From positions 1-64,000 of the forward strand of contig NZ_JALJZV010000005.1 in NCBI RefSeq assembly GCF_024171535.1: 64,000 nt of DNA, written 5' to 3'. Shown piece after piece: positions 50,287 through 60,060 of this stretch. Numbering within the stretch: the first letter of the stretch is position 1; every line of letters begins with the position of its first letter. Source of the DNA: Flavobacterium sp. HSC-61S13. GTDB lineage: Bacteria > Bacteroidota > Bacteroidia > Flavobacteriales > Flavobacteriaceae. The position numbers and the translations under genes were made by a program. Below the pieces are notes generated by a model that saw only the letters and a list, made by a program, of their open reading frames with translations, ran no database searches and was not told where the DNA came from.

Positions 50287-52671
50287 ATGAAAGCTGTATT
50301 AACTTTTTTAATGTTGTTTTCTTTAAGTTTTGGATATGCCCAAAATTCGAAGTTAAAAGGTCGTGTTAATGACGAAAATAATAAACCCGTAGCCTATGCC
50401 ACGGTTTTTATAGAAGCTACCAAACAATCTACTCAAACCAATGAGCGCGGCGAGTATACTTTGAGAAATCTTAAACCTGGAATGCAAATTATCAAGGTTC
50501 AGTTGATAGGTTATGTGATCAACTCACAAAATATTTCTATTACCAAAGAAGATCAGACTATAAACTTTTCGTTAAAAACTTCTGACAATGAATTAGGAAC
50601 AATTGAACTTTATACGAACGACAATAAAAATCAAAGAAAAGTACAAAACCTAACCCGTTTGCCGTTAAAGATAAAAGACCAAGTACAATCAATAAGTGTT
50701 GTATCTGATGCTATTATCAAGGAACAAGGAGCCTTAACAATTACAGATGCAGCGAGAAACGTAGCTGGGGTAACCTTGTTTAACACTTACGGTGGTGTAA
50801 AAGAAAGTATGAGTATTCGTGGATTTAGAGGAACGCCAGTTTTGAGAAACGGTGTGATGATGGATTCTGATTTTAGAACAGCCGCTGCTGTTTCGGATAT
50901 GCAAGGAGTTGAAAGTGTACAGGTCATCAAAGGATCTGCAGCAGTTACACAAGGTTTTGGAGATGGTTTAGGTAGTGCAGGTGGTGTGATCAACGTGGTA
51001 ACTAAAACCCCAAACTTCCGTAACCAAACCGAAGTTGGATTTAGAGCTGGAAGCTGGAATCAAATTCGTCCAACGGTTGATTTCGAACAAATATTAGACA
51101 AAAAAGAGACCGTTTCACTACGTGTAAACGCGGCTTATGAAAAAGCCGACGGTTTTAGAGTAAATACGGAAAGAGAAAGAATCTATTTCAATCCAGCCTT
51201 GGAATGGAAAGTAGATAGTAAAAGTACTTTAAACGTAGAAATGGATTATTTGGGCGCTTCAGTGACACCAGATAAAGGAACGGTTAACTTAGGCGATATC
51301 AATGAGAACAAATTGTATGATATGCCTCATAACAAGTTTTTAGGTTTTAAAAGCGATCAAAACAATTTAGACGCCTTCAATTATTCGGCTCGTTTTCAAA
51401 GAGAATTGACCGATAATTTAAGTATTCGTATTGCTGCAATCAACTCGATAAGCAAAACTGATAATATTGGTTCTTCTGTTGCTGGTTACAACAGTCTAAA
51501 CGCGTTATTACCAGTAAATGAAAGAGAAAGAACGCTTTCTAAATCATATACCAACGATAAAAACTCCGTTGTACAAATCGATTTAGTTGGAAAAGAAATC
51601 CAAACTGGGGTTTTAAAACACACTTTTCAAATCGGATTTGATTATAGACAAAATTCAGTAATTAGTAGGAATTACAATTCATTTGTAGTAGATACTATCA
51701 ATGTAGTTGGTCCTATTTCTAATGTACTACCCGCTGACAAAACAGATAAATTTGTAAGAAAGGGTGAAACTAAAGTAACTACGCCAACGATTGGTTTTAT
51801 GGCACAAGATTTCATTGAAATCAATCCATATATCAAAGCGGTACTGGGACTTAGATACAGTCGTTTAAACGGAAATACTACTAAAGACAGAACTATCGAT
51901 GCTTGGGATCCTTTATACGGATTAATCTTATCTCCTACCAAAAACATCAATGTATTTGGATCATATACCACTACCAGTAGTAATCGTAGTTCTAATAACG
52001 AATTATATGAAGGCGGTACAGTTGGAACTTCAAGAACAAAGCAGATTGAATTCGGATTTAAATCGGATTGGTTAAACGAACGTTTAAACTTTAATTTCAC
52101 GTATTTTATCTTAAACAACGAAAACTTAGCTGCACCTTATTACGATGAAAACTTTAATGAAGTAAAAGGAAAGTATATTCTAGCGGGAGACTTAAAGAGA
52201 ACGGGGTTTGAAGTAGATATTACCGGTAAAATCACCAACGACTTACAAGTGATTTTGGGCTATGCTTATTTGGATGCTCAATACAAAAATAGTCCAAGTT
52301 ATGTAGACGGTTCTGCACCGATGAATGCGCCAAACCATACGGTAAATGCTTGGGCAAATTACCAAGTTTCAGAAGGAGCTCTTAAAGGCTTATCAGTAGG
52401 TTTTGGAGCCTATTACGTAGGTGAAAGACCGGTAAACGAATATTCAATGGTAAGAGATGGACACAATACTAAACCGGGTGTAAAACCTTTTGATATGCCT
52501 TCTTACTTAACGTTAAACGCTCAAGTTAGTTATACATACAAAAATGCTACTTTACGCGTATTTGGTAACAACCTAGCAGATAGATTGGGTTATACCTCTT
52601 ATTTTAGAGGTGGTAACATCAACGAAATTGATCCTAGAAACTTTGCTGCACAGTTGACTTATAAATTCTAA
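50287..52671 (+). CDS. TonB-dependent siderophore receptor
   Basis: The 794-residue protein has a signal peptide (ending GYAQ), an N-terminal carboxypeptidase-like beta domain (about residues 22-105: LKGRVNDENNKPVAYATVFIE), a plug (QSISVVSDAIIKEQ, AARNVAGVTLFNTYGG, SIRGFRG, VEVIKGSAAV-type segment) and a barrel ending AAQLTYKF. The plug wording and GSAAVTQGFGDGLGSAGGVINVVTK fit TIGR01783-type siderophore receptors such as those for ferrichrome- or catecholate-type ligands. The operator shared with the preceding receptor suggests coordinated iron control. Confidence 0.93.
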   Translation: MKAVLTFLMLFSLSFGYAQNSKLKGRVNDENNKPVAYATVFIEATKQSTQTNERGEYTLRNLKPGMQIIKVQLIGYVINSQNISITKEDQTINFSLKTSDNELGTIELYTNDNKNQRKVQNLTRLPLKIKDQVQSISVVSDAIIKEQGALTITDAARNVAGVTLFNTYGGVKESMSIRGFRGTPVLRNGVMMDSDFRTAAAVSDMQGVESVQVIKGSAAVTQGFGDGLGSAGGVINVVTKTPNFRNQTEVGFRAGSWNQIRPTVDFEQILDKKETVSLRVNAAYEKADGFRVNTERERIYFNPALEWKVDSKSTLNVEMDYLGASVTPDKGTVNLGDINENKLYDMPHNKFLGFKSDQNNLDAFNYSARFQRELTDNLSIRIAAINSISKTDNIGSSVAGYNSLNALLPVNERERTLSKSYTNDKNSVVQIDLVGKEIQTGVLKHTFQIGFDYRQNSVISRNYNSFVVDTINVVGPISNVLPADKTDKFVRKGETKVTTPTIGFMAQDFIEINPYIKAVLGLRYSRLNGNTTKDRTIDAWDPLYGLILSPTKNINVFGSYTTTSSNRSSNNELYEGGTVGTSRTKQIEFGFKSDWLNERLNFNFTYFILNNENLAAPYYDENFNEVKGKYILAGDLKRTGFEVDITGKITNDLQVILGYAYLDAQYKNSPSYVDGSAPMNAPNHTVNAWANYQVSEGALKGLSVGFGAYYVGERPVNEYSMVRDGHNTKPGVKPFDMPSYLTLNAQVSYTYKNATLRVFGNNLADRLGYTSYFRGGNINEIDPRNFAAQLTYKF

Positions 52672-52732
52672 TTTATATCAATAAGCGAGCGGTTTATTAT
52701 AACGGTTCTTTTTTAAAAAAACTTTATTTCAT

Positions 52733-52764
52733 AAAACCTCCCCAAATGGGGAGGTTTTTTTTGT
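52733..52764 (+). terminator. terminator after the siderophore receptor
   Basis: AACCTCCCCA and TGGGGAGGTT form a stem with a two-base loop (52735-52756), followed by TTTTTT. Confidence 0.92.
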
Positions 52765-52907
52765 ACTTATTTTTTTTATCCAAATGTTTTGGACTTCGCG
52801 TCTTTATAAAATTAAAAATAGTTTTATATCTTTCATTGCATGACTATATTTGCAACTTGCTTATCCATTTTTTCACTACAACAATTTACTTACACTAAAA
52901 TAAACTC

Positions 52908-54611
52908 ATGAGTCTAATTAGAAATTTACTAACAAGAAAAGATTATAATGCCGCAGCCGCACCTAGTGAATTAAAGAAAGTGTTGGGTTTGGGTGATATT
53001 GTTTTTCTCGGAATTGCTTCGATCATTGGTGCTGGAAGTTTTAGCAGTTTGGGCGAAGCCATCTTTGCCGGTGGACCTGGAGTTATATTTCTTTACATCA
53101 TTTGTGGGTTTGCCTGTTGTTTTACCGCTATGTGTTATGCCGAATTTGCCAGTAGAATTCCTACCGCTGGTAGTGCCTATACCTATGCTTACGCTTCCTT
53201 TGGAGAGATAGTTGCTTGGATAATCGGTTGGACACTGATCATGGAATACAGTTTTGGAAATGTTTTTGTTTCCTTCTCTTGGTCCAATTATTTTACGTCA
53301 TTGATGAAGAACCTCGGTATCCATATACCCGAATTTTTGTCAACGAGTTACTTTGAAGCTAAAAAAGGTATTTTAAGTGGCACCTTAAACGAGCGATTGA
53401 TCAATGCATGGGAACACGCACCCATGTTGGGAGATCTCAAAATAATCGTCGATGTTCCCGCCCTTTGCATCAATTTGTTTATCACCTATGTTTGTTATAT
53501 CGGTATCAAGGAAAGTAGAAATCTAAACAATGTTTTTGTACTGATCAAACTAATCGCTATCGTATTGATTATCATCGTCGGTTCTTTTTATATCGACTTT
53601 TCCAATTGGACGCCACTCAATGCCGAAACCAATGTGCGTTCGATGATGCCTAATGGATTTTCCGGTGTGATGGCAGCCGTAAGTGGTGTTTTCTTTGCCT
53701 ATGTGGGCTTTGATGCACTTAGCGTGCTCTCCGAAGAATGTAAAGACCCCAAACGAGATCTACCGCGAGCCATGATGATTACCTTGGTGGTTTGTACCAC
53801 GGTATATGTGCTTTTGGTATTGGTATTAACCGGTATGGTAGACTACCGCGCTTTTGACGGAATTGGCGATCCCCTTTCTTTTATTTTTAATAGCAGCAAC
53901 GCCAATTTAATCTGGATGGAATTCATCATTTCCATCGTTGGTGTCATTGCGATAACCACGGTTTTACTCGTTTATCAAATGGGTCAGCCACGTATTTGGT
54001 ATGTGATGAGTAAAGACGGTTTGTTGCCTAAAAAATTTCAAACCATACATCCCAAATACAAAACGCCATCGTTTGCGACAATAGTAACCGGTATTATCGT
54101 AGCCATCCCCATTTTTTTTACGGAGAAATCGTTTATTCTCGACTTTACCAGTATAGGAACCATCTTTGCCTTTTGTATTGTTTGCGGTGGGATTTTATTT
54201 TATCCACAACCCAAAAAGGAAAAAGGACAATTTAAAATTCCATTTGTCAATGCCAAATACGTATTTCCGTGGTTGTGTATAGTCGCTGTGGGATCTTTTT
54301 ACTATTTATATCCAGAATTTTTTAAGACCATTACCCAATGGGGAGATCCAAAAGAGGGCGAATTCCGACTCTCGATGAGTATCTATTTGGTGTTATTATT
54401 TGGATTAGCTATACTAACTTTCTATAAAAAACTATCGCTTATTCCCCTTTTAGGATTGGCTTCTTGTATGTATCTACTGACGGGAATGACACACAACAAC
54501 TGGTTTTGGTTTTTGGTATGGTTTGCCATTGGTATGGTCGTTTATATCTTTTATGGTTATAAACACAGCGGATTGCGTAAATCTCAAACAATAACTTCAG
54601 AAAAATCATAA
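52908..54611 (+). CDS. APC-family amino acid permease (cationic transporter type)
   Basis: The 567-residue protein has about 12-14 membrane helices. The first, GLGDIVFLGIASIIGAGSFSSLGEA, carries the unwound GAG motif of APC carriers, and YAEFASRIPTAGSAYTYAYASFGEIVAWIIGWTLIMEY is typical of CAT-type permeases. It probably imports amino acids with H+ or by exchange; substrate not determinable. A TATATTTG at 52845-52852 may be its -7 element. Confidence 0.92.
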   Translation: MSLIRNLLTRKDYNAAAAPSELKKVLGLGDIVFLGIASIIGAGSFSSLGEAIFAGGPGVIFLYIICGFACCFTAMCYAEFASRIPTAGSAYTYAYASFGEIVAWIIGWTLIMEYSFGNVFVSFSWSNYFTSLMKNLGIHIPEFLSTSYFEAKKGILSGTLNERLINAWEHAPMLGDLKIIVDVPALCINLFITYVCYIGIKESRNLNNVFVLIKLIAIVLIIIVGSFYIDFSNWTPLNAETNVRSMMPNGFSGVMAAVSGVFFAYVGFDALSVLSEECKDPKRDLPRAMMITLVVCTTVYVLLVLVLTGMVDYRAFDGIGDPLSFIFNSSNANLIWMEFIISIVGVIAITTVLLVYQMGQPRIWYVMSKDGLLPKKFQTIHPKYKTPSFATIVTGIIVAIPIFFTEKSFILDFTSIGTIFAFCIVCGGILFYPQPKKEKGQFKIPFVNAKYVFPWLCIVAVGSFYYLYPEFFKTITQWGDPKEGEFRLSMSIYLVLLFGLAILTFYKKLSLIPLLGLASCMYLLTGMTHNNWFWFLVWFAIGMVVYIFYGYKHSGLRKSQTITSEKS

Positions 54612-54623
54612 CCAACATCAACT

Positions 54624-54655
54624 AAGCCCCCTGAAATAGGGGGCTATTTATTTAT
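54624..54655. terminator. bidirectional terminator
   Basis: AGCCCCCT (54625-54632) pairs with AGGGGGCT (54638-54645) between the converging permease and DUF4173-like genes. T-rich sequence follows on the plus side. Confidence 0.85.
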
Positions 54656-54709
54656 AAACTATTTTTACTGAGCCATAGTACTTTTGCAATCTAGATAAAG
54701 CGTACGAGT

Positions 54710-56122
54710 CTATTCCTCAACAAGTTTAGGCAATTTAATGACTTGATAATACAAACCCATCGATCTCACATCTTTTCGCTGTTCCCGACTGATACGATAG
54801 TTTAAATTCCTGATATCCTGATCAAACGCGCCAGCTTCGTCATTTTGTTTTTCTGCATATTTCAACAATAATAATTCATTGCCCGAATCAATTCCTTTTA
54901 AATAATTCCAATCAATTTTATCGGTCATCAAATTGTAACGCGTAATAAGTGCACTCCAATTGAATACTCCGCAAACTAGTAAGCAAGCGTAAAATACGAC
55001 ACACATCCGATCCACTAAATAAAAATTAGTCTTCTTATCTTTTATTTTCCGATAAGTAAAAAGGAGGCCTATCACACACAGTACTAAAAACACAAAAACG
55101 CCTAATCGTTTATACGTCAACCCCCAAGCTACAACGTACTCTAAATTTTTAATGCACGTGCTCACTACCATGATGGTGTTCAATATAATCCAAGTAAAGG
55201 CAAGCCTTCTCAACCGTTTTGCTTTTACATCAAAATTAAAACCACCCTTAAAATACAACAACAACAAACCTATCGCCATAACAATTGACAAAATAAGCGA
55301 ATTGACACGTTGATGTGTCTGAGCACTTAAATTACCCTCAACAAGTGGATCAAAAAATTGTTCGTAATTATAAAACACTAAGAAAACTGCAAGAAAAACG
55401 TTTAGCAATAACAAGGTTATTTCGCCACTCCTACGCTGTAAATCCAAATCAACTGACGAGAACATATTTTGAAATTCACTTTTACTTTCCCTATCAAATG
55501 TTGGCTGCCACTTGGAGTTATTGTACTGAATCGTCTCTAAAATCCAACAGTCCCAATACACAAATGAAATGCAAATTCCCAATACTACATAAACCAACAA
55601 AGACCAAATATCAAATTCCCAGTGAATCGACGAAACTATATGAGATAAATAATCGCTATTACTCGTATAAATAACCACAAAACCACTTATGAAAATTAAC
55701 GGAATTACCACATACATCAACAACTTCAAAGCATATTGATTTTTGAGTTTAAAATCTCCCTCTATCCAGCGGTTTCGCAGAAAAACCCTATATACAACCG
55801 AAAAACTATTGACCATAAAAACAGCAGGTGCAAACATCCAATTTAACCGAGCGTCCACTGCATACATACGCAATAGAATCAACGACACCATCAATGCGAA
55901 AAAGCTACTGAAATCAGGTAACCAGGCAAAAGACAATGATGTCAATACTACAGCACTTATTAAAAATTTTCCCTTAGAGGATTGATAAATTGCAGGGAAC
56001 TTATTTACTGTAAACCCCAACAGGGCGATAGCAAATACCGCAACATTAATTCCCAAACCCTGTTTGTAGAACAAAAAGATAAACAACAATACAGACAATC
56101 CGATCAAAATTTGTTTTTTCAT
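54710..56122 (-). CDS. multi-pass membrane protein, DUF4153/DUF4173-like
   Basis: The 470-residue protein has about 11-12 hydrophobic helices and the family-type segment AQTHQRVNSLILSIVMAIGLLLLYFKGG. The C-terminal ~70 residues are soluble (LLLLKYAEKQNDEAGAFDQDI...). Such proteins often sit beside small transcription regulators; their role is unknown. It has its own promoter region, which shares an operator-like motif with that of the upstream membrane gene, so the nearby regulator likely controls both. Confidence 0.78.
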   Translation of the reverse strand: MKKQILIGLSVLLFIFLFYKQGLGINVAVFAIALLGFTVNKFPAIYQSSKGKFLISAVVLTSLSFAWLPDFSSFFALMVSLILLRMYAVDARLNWMFAPAVFMVNSFSVVYRVFLRNRWIEGDFKLKNQYALKLLMYVVIPLIFISGFVVIYTSNSDYLSHIVSSIHWEFDIWSLLVYVVLGICISFVYWDCWILETIQYNNSKWQPTFDRESKSEFQNMFSSVDLDLQRRSGEITLLLLNVFLAVFLVFYNYEQFFDPLVEGNLSAQTHQRVNSLILSIVMAIGLLLLYFKGGFNFDVKAKRLRRLAFTWIILNTIMVVSTCIKNLEYVVAWGLTYKRLGVFVFLVLCVIGLLFTYRKIKDKKTNFYLVDRMCVVFYACLLVCGVFNWSALITRYNLMTDKIDWNYLKGIDSGNELLLLKYAEKQNDEAGAFDQDIRNLNYRISREQRKDVRSMGLYYQVIKLPKLVEE

Positions 56123-56152
56123 TTCTTAAAATTTTAAATAATTACTTTAAAA

Positions 56153-56170
56153 GTACTTTGTACTACAAAG
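56153..56170 (-). promoter_or_regulatory. operator-like motif in front of the DUF4173-like gene
   Basis: GTACTTTGTAC-TA-CAAAG (plus strand). The same GTACTTTGTAC-NN-CAAAG occurs at 57139-57156 upstream of the adjacent transcription unit. GTAC-TTT-GTAC is itself an inverted repeat. It lies 31 bp upstream of the start codon, over the expected promoter. Confidence 0.6.
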
Positions 56171-56194
56171 CGAATAGGTAAAAAAATAAGCCTA

Positions 56195-56485
56195 TTAAGG
56201 TCTCATTAATTTTTCCAAAGCCTCTAAATGCTTTTTAAATACTTGCTTTCCCAGTGCAGTTGCTTTGTAAGAAGTTCTCGGTTTTTTTCCAATAAACTCT
56301 TTTTTAACTTCCAGATACTCCTTTTTCTCTAGGGCACTGGAATGGCTAGCCAAATTACCGTCAGTTACTTTTAAGAGTTGTTTCATTTCGTTAAAATCCA
56401 CCCAGTCGTTGACCATCAAAATAGATAGCATACCGAGTCGAACCCTGCTCTCAAAATCTTTATTTAAACCGTCGATAATTCCCAT
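56195..56485 (-). CDS. winged-helix transcriptional regulator (HTH_34 type)
   Basis: The 96-residue protein is the size and pattern of PF13601 regulators: RVRLGMLSILMVNDWVDFNEMKQLLKVTDGNLASHSSALEKKEYLEVKKEF with the winged helix and KPRTSYKATALGKQVF as the wing. It starts 2 bp after the stop of the membrane protein gene. It is the best candidate to bind the motif shared by the two promoters of this locus. Confidence 0.88.
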   Translation of the reverse strand: MGIIDGLNKDFESRVRLGMLSILMVNDWVDFNEMKQLLKVTDGNLASHSSALEKKEYLEVKKEFIGKKPRTSYKATALGKQVFKKHLEALEKLMRP

Positions 56486-56487
56486 GA

Positions 56488-57102
56488 CTAATTGTACTTT
56501 TTATAGAGAATAATACCGTATAATACGTGTAAAACTCCAAAACCTATAGCCCAAAAGAGTAAACCTAACCCCAGATTAAACAGGGCAATTAAACCCAAAC
56601 TCAATTCTAGAATACCCAACAATCGTACATCCGCATAAGTATACTTTTCTACGTTAATCAAAGCAAGTCCATAGAAAATCAACAAAGAAGGTGCGATTAG
56701 ATCAAAATGATTCTGAAAGAGCATGGCTCCACAAAAAACAGCACCTGCTACCAAGGGAACTCCCAAACTAAAGATCATTTTCTTGGTGGTAGCAGTCCAA
56801 ATGGGTAAATCCAAACGCCGACTTTTTTTCACGGTGAAATAAATCCCAAATAAAACGGCAAGCAACAATACTGAAATCGCTAAAATCAACAATTCTACTG
56901 TCAAACTACTGCTATATGTTTGTCCGACTTTTTCAAAATAGTCCAATCCCGACCGTTGCATTAAGAGATAAGCCCCGAATGCACCTATTAAACCTAAACA
57001 ACCCGCAACAATTCCAGACAAACCACTGAGCGAGATAAATCGAGAGGAGCGTTCCATCATCTCGCGGATGTGCGCCAAATCATCCATAGTGTTGTTTTTC
57101 AT
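56488..57102 (-). CDS. membrane protein cotranscribed with the HTH regulator
   Basis: From the ATG at 57102 (MKNNTMDDLAHI) the 204-residue protein has six predicted membrane helices after a short soluble N-terminus (ADDLAHIREMMERSSRFISLSG-type start). It is a common partner of HTH_34 regulators in Bacteroidota and may relay a membrane signal, but its role is unknown. An upstream TTG start at 57114 is less likely. Confidence 0.8.
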   Translation of the reverse strand: MKNNTMDDLAHIREMMERSSRFISLSGLSGIVAGCLGLIGAFGAYLLMQRSGLDYFEKVGQTYSSSLTVELLILAISVLLLAVLFGIYFTVKKSRRLDLPIWTATTKKMIFSLGVPLVAGAVFCGAMLFQNHFDLIAPSLLIFYGLALINVEKYTYADVRLLGILELSLGLIALFNLGLGLLFWAIGFGVLHVLYGIILYKKYN

Positions 57103-57138
57103 ATTAAATAGCAATTAAGGTTAAAAACTGTGATAGCT

Positions 57139-57159
57139 GTACTTTGTACGGCAAAGTTA
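57139..57159 (-). promoter_or_regulatory. promoter and operator-like motif of the membrane/HTH operon
   Basis: On the minus strand a TAACTTTG -7 element (57159 to 57152) overlaps the motif GTACTTTGTAC-GG-CAAAG (plus strand 57139-57156) shared with the DUF4173-like gene. Overlap of motif and -7 predicts repression. Confidence 0.62.
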
Positions 57160-57220
57160 TTTGAAAATTTTAAATACACAACTATTTAGATAATAATTTA
57201 AGGACAAAAAAAAATGGGAA

Positions 57221-58993
57221 TTAAATAATTCCCATTTTTTTCATGATAAAGGTTGCATTTTTATTTTTGCATATACCGTCGTAAATCTTATAATCGAAAA
57301 ACAATTCGTCGTCGTGCATTTCGACTTCAAAACATTTGTTGGTCAAAATCGTCGGATGATCTTTAGTAATTTCACAGACTTCGAGATCGTGAGTCGCGAT
57401 CATACCAAAGGTTTGATCTTGGATCAATTTTAGGATCACCCCTATAGTACCCGATTGTTTGTCATCAGAATTGGTACCGCGTAAGATTTCGTCCAAAAGC
57501 ACAAAACAAGGCTCTTCTTTGACCGATTCCACGATCAATTTCAATCTTTTAACCTCTGCATAGAAATACGATTCACTATCGCTGAGAGAATCTTCTAAGC
57601 GCATGGAAACAAACAACGGCATCGGAAAAAAACTGGCTTTTGAACTACAGATCGGCGCACCGATTCCAGCTAAAATCAGATTGACCCCTACCGTTCTTAA
57701 AAAAGTACTTTTACCCGACATATTTGATCCCGTTAGTATCACAAAACGCTGATTCGTAAAATCAATATCGTTTGAAACTCGCTTAGAAGCATCAATCAAC
57801 GGATGCCCCAGATCTTTAAAATTCATTTTACCTTCCGTATTCAATACTGGAAAACAATATCCTCTATTGTTGTACGAATAATTGGCTAAAGCATTTAAAG
57901 CTTCCAGTTCTCCTATAGCATCGAGCCACTTGGGAACAGCAGGGGCATGTTGTTTTTTCCATTTCAGCAATCCGTTTAAGACGTGAATATGATATTGAAA
58001 AAATCCGTTAAACACAACCATCACAAAAACATTAGCAATGGTATTGATTTTTTCAAAGTAAGCCGAAAGTTCTTTTAATTCTTGACTAACACTGCGTTCA
58101 CCTTCCGTAAAAAGAGCCACAAACCGCTGCAACTTAGCACCCTTAAATTCACTTTTTTCAATTTTACGAATGATCAAACTGTAGTTTTGAATTGTTTCAT
58201 GTATTTTATCGGCTCCAACTATTTCTTTCTGAATATCTCGCGTTTTAGAAGTCGCTAAAATCAGATTGGCTGTAAACAACAGCGAAACCAAATATCCCCA
58301 AAATGTATGTTCGAGTAACCAAGTGCCAAGTATAGCAATAAGCAATAAGGCAGGCACAGCAAATGATGCGATAAGACGAACAGTTGATAGCGTTTCGGCA
58401 CTATTACTTGCCCAATGCTTAATTTTCTCGTATTCATTAGCATGAATAGGTGCCATTTTAGATAGTGCACTGATATTTTGACGCCATTCAATTTGTGTCG
58501 AAAGTTCTTTAACCGCTTCCTGATTTTCAAGTATCTCTTTAGGTGTTAATACCTGATTTAGCAAGCCTGCCAACTGAAATTTCCCAACATAAGATGCCGT
58601 TCTATTTAAAAACTGAAATAGCGATTGCGCTCCAAAAATATCCAGATCATAGGCATAGGGATGTTGTTGTTGTAAAAACTCCTTGCCGTCGTCAAATGGT
58701 TTCTTTTTATCTCTTAAAAAGCCGATTTCCTCTTCATTGAGTTCCATCAAAGCTTGATGATACCTCATCTTCCACGACATACTCATGTGTATGCGCATCA
58801 GTATAATAAAAAACACGACCAAACCTAACACCACCCATAGATAACTTGATTGTTCTGTGCTTAGAAATTTATAAAACAAATAGATTATCGCGAGTACCAC
58901 GACGAGTCTAACAGTACCAACAATACGATACTTTTTTCTTAAAAGGTGAAATTGAGCAGCAAACTGATCGAAAAATTTTTGATATAAATCCAT
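57221..58993 (-). CDS. membrane-anchored MutS-like ATPase
   Basis: The 590-residue protein (ATG at 58993, MDLYQKFF) has N-terminal membrane helices (about residues 30-70), a second hydrophobic pair (about 205-250), a lever/clamp-like helical part and a C-terminal MutS ATPase domain. That domain has Walker A TGSNMSGKSTFLRT, the LRLEDS-like segment and Walker B LLDEILRGTNSDD. It lacks the mismatch-recognition domain of MutS, so it is not a classic repair protein. The function of such transmembrane MutS relatives is unknown. Confidence 0.88.
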   Translation of the reverse strand: MDLYQKFFDQFAAQFHLLRKKYRIVGTVRLVVVLAIIYLFYKFLSTEQSSYLWVVLGLVVFFIILMRIHMSMSWKMRYHQALMELNEEEIGFLRDKKKPFDDGKEFLQQQHPYAYDLDIFGAQSLFQFLNRTASYVGKFQLAGLLNQVLTPKEILENQEAVKELSTQIEWRQNISALSKMAPIHANEYEKIKHWASNSAETLSTVRLIASFAVPALLLIAILGTWLLEHTFWGYLVSLLFTANLILATSKTRDIQKEIVGADKIHETIQNYSLIIRKIEKSEFKGAKLQRFVALFTEGERSVSQELKELSAYFEKINTIANVFVMVVFNGFFQYHIHVLNGLLKWKKQHAPAVPKWLDAIGELEALNALANYSYNNRGYCFPVLNTEGKMNFKDLGHPLIDASKRVSNDIDFTNQRFVILTGSNMSGKSTFLRTVGVNLILAGIGAPICSSKASFFPMPLFVSMRLEDSLSDSESYFYAEVKRLKLIVESVKEEPCFVLLDEILRGTNSDDKQSGTIGVILKLIQDQTFGMIATHDLEVCEITKDHPTILTNKCFEVEMHDDELFFDYKIYDGICKNKNATFIMKKMGII

Positions 58994-59030
58994 GGATATA
59001 CTCTTGGTTAACAACTACAAATTACATCTA

Positions 59031-59067
59031 AAAAAAACCATCCTCAAAGAATTAAGGATGGTTTTTC
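59031..59067 (-). terminator. folD terminator
   Basis: AAAACCATCCT and AGGATGGTTTT form a hairpin flanked by A and T runs, 24 bp past the folD stop codon on the minus strand. Confidence 0.9.
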
Positions 59068-59090
59068 ATATATTGGATTTGATTTTGTGT

Positions 59091-59978
59091 TTATTGTTTC
59101 ATCAACGCACGTCTTTCTCTGGCCAAAAGCGTATTTTTCAACAGCATTGAGATGGTCATCGGTCCTACTCCACCGGGAACTGGTGTAATAAACGACGCTT
59201 TTTTACTGACGTTCTCAAAGTCGACATCACCCGTGATTCTGTATCCACGTGGAGCAGTTTCATCGGGAACACGAGTAATACCCACATCAATAATGACAAC
59301 ATCGTCTTTTACCATTTCGGCTTTTAAGAAATTAGGTACTCCCAATGCTGAAATAATAATATCTGCTTGTGAGGTTATCTGAGTGATGTTTTTAGTATGA
59401 CTATGCGTTAAGGTCACTGTCGAGTTTCCAGGAAAACCTTTTCTTCCCATTAAGATACTCATCGGACGACCCACTATATGAGATCTACCGATAACTACCG
59501 TATGTTTACCTTGGGTATCTACATTATATCGTTCTAATAGTTCCAAAATTCCAAATGGAGTAGCGGGAATAAAAGTCGTCATATCCAAAGCCATTTTTCC
59601 GAAATTTTCTGGATGAAAACCATCGACGTCTTTACTTGGATCGACTGCCATCAAAACTTTTTGGGTATCGATTTGTGGTGGCAAAGGCAATTGAATAATA
59701 AAACCGTCTATATCGTCGTTTTCATTTAATTCTTGAATTTTCGCCAACAGTTCTACCTCAGAAGTAGTTCCCGACATACGAACCATAGTCGATTCAAAAC
59801 CGACCCGTTCACACGCCTTAACTTTACTTCCTACATAAGTTAAACTAGCTCCATCGTTTCCTACGATTACTGCGGCTAAATGAGGCACTTTCTCCCCTTT
59901 TTCGACCATCTTAGAAACTTCGGCTGCAATTTCATCTTTGATATCGTTAGATACCTTATTACCGTCTAGTAGTTGCAT
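59091..59978 (-). CDS. folD: methylenetetrahydrofolate dehydrogenase / cyclohydrolase
   Basis: The 295-residue protein matches FolD: YVGSKVKACERVGF with the catalytic lysine, GFIIQLPLPPQID, the dinucleotide-binding VVIGRSHIVGRPMS and the C-terminal TPVPGGVGPMTISML. It interconverts methylene- and formyl-tetrahydrofolate for one-carbon metabolism. It follows ffh in the same direction but a terminator lies between. Confidence 0.97.
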   Translation of the reverse strand: MQLLDGNKVSNDIKDEIAAEVSKMVEKGEKVPHLAAVIVGNDGASLTYVGSKVKACERVGFESTMVRMSGTTSEVELLAKIQELNENDDIDGFIIQLPLPPQIDTQKVLMAVDPSKDVDGFHPENFGKMALDMTTFIPATPFGILELLERYNVDTQGKHTVVIGRSHIVGRPMSILMGRKGFPGNSTVTLTHSHTKNITQITSQADIIISALGVPNFLKAEMVKDDVVIIDVGITRVPDETAPRGYRITGDVDFENVSKKASFITPVPGGVGPMTISMLLKNTLLARERRALMKQ

Positions 59979-60008
59979 TGATATAAAATGTTATGTGTTG
60001 TTGTCTAA

Positions 60009-60055
60009 AATAAATAAGGTTTAAACTTCGTGTTGAACCTTAAACCTTATTTAGT
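60009..60055 (-). terminator. ffh terminator
   Basis: AAATAAGGTTTAA (60012-60024) pairs with TTAAACCTTATTT (60040-60052). On the minus strand it follows the ffh stop codon by a few bases and is followed by T-rich sequence. Confidence 0.85.
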
Positions 60056-60060
60056 ATATA

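Noticed and set aside
57221..58993. MutS mismatch repair gene
   Set aside because: It has membrane helices and lacks the N-terminal mismatch-recognition domain; only the ATPase part is MutS-like.
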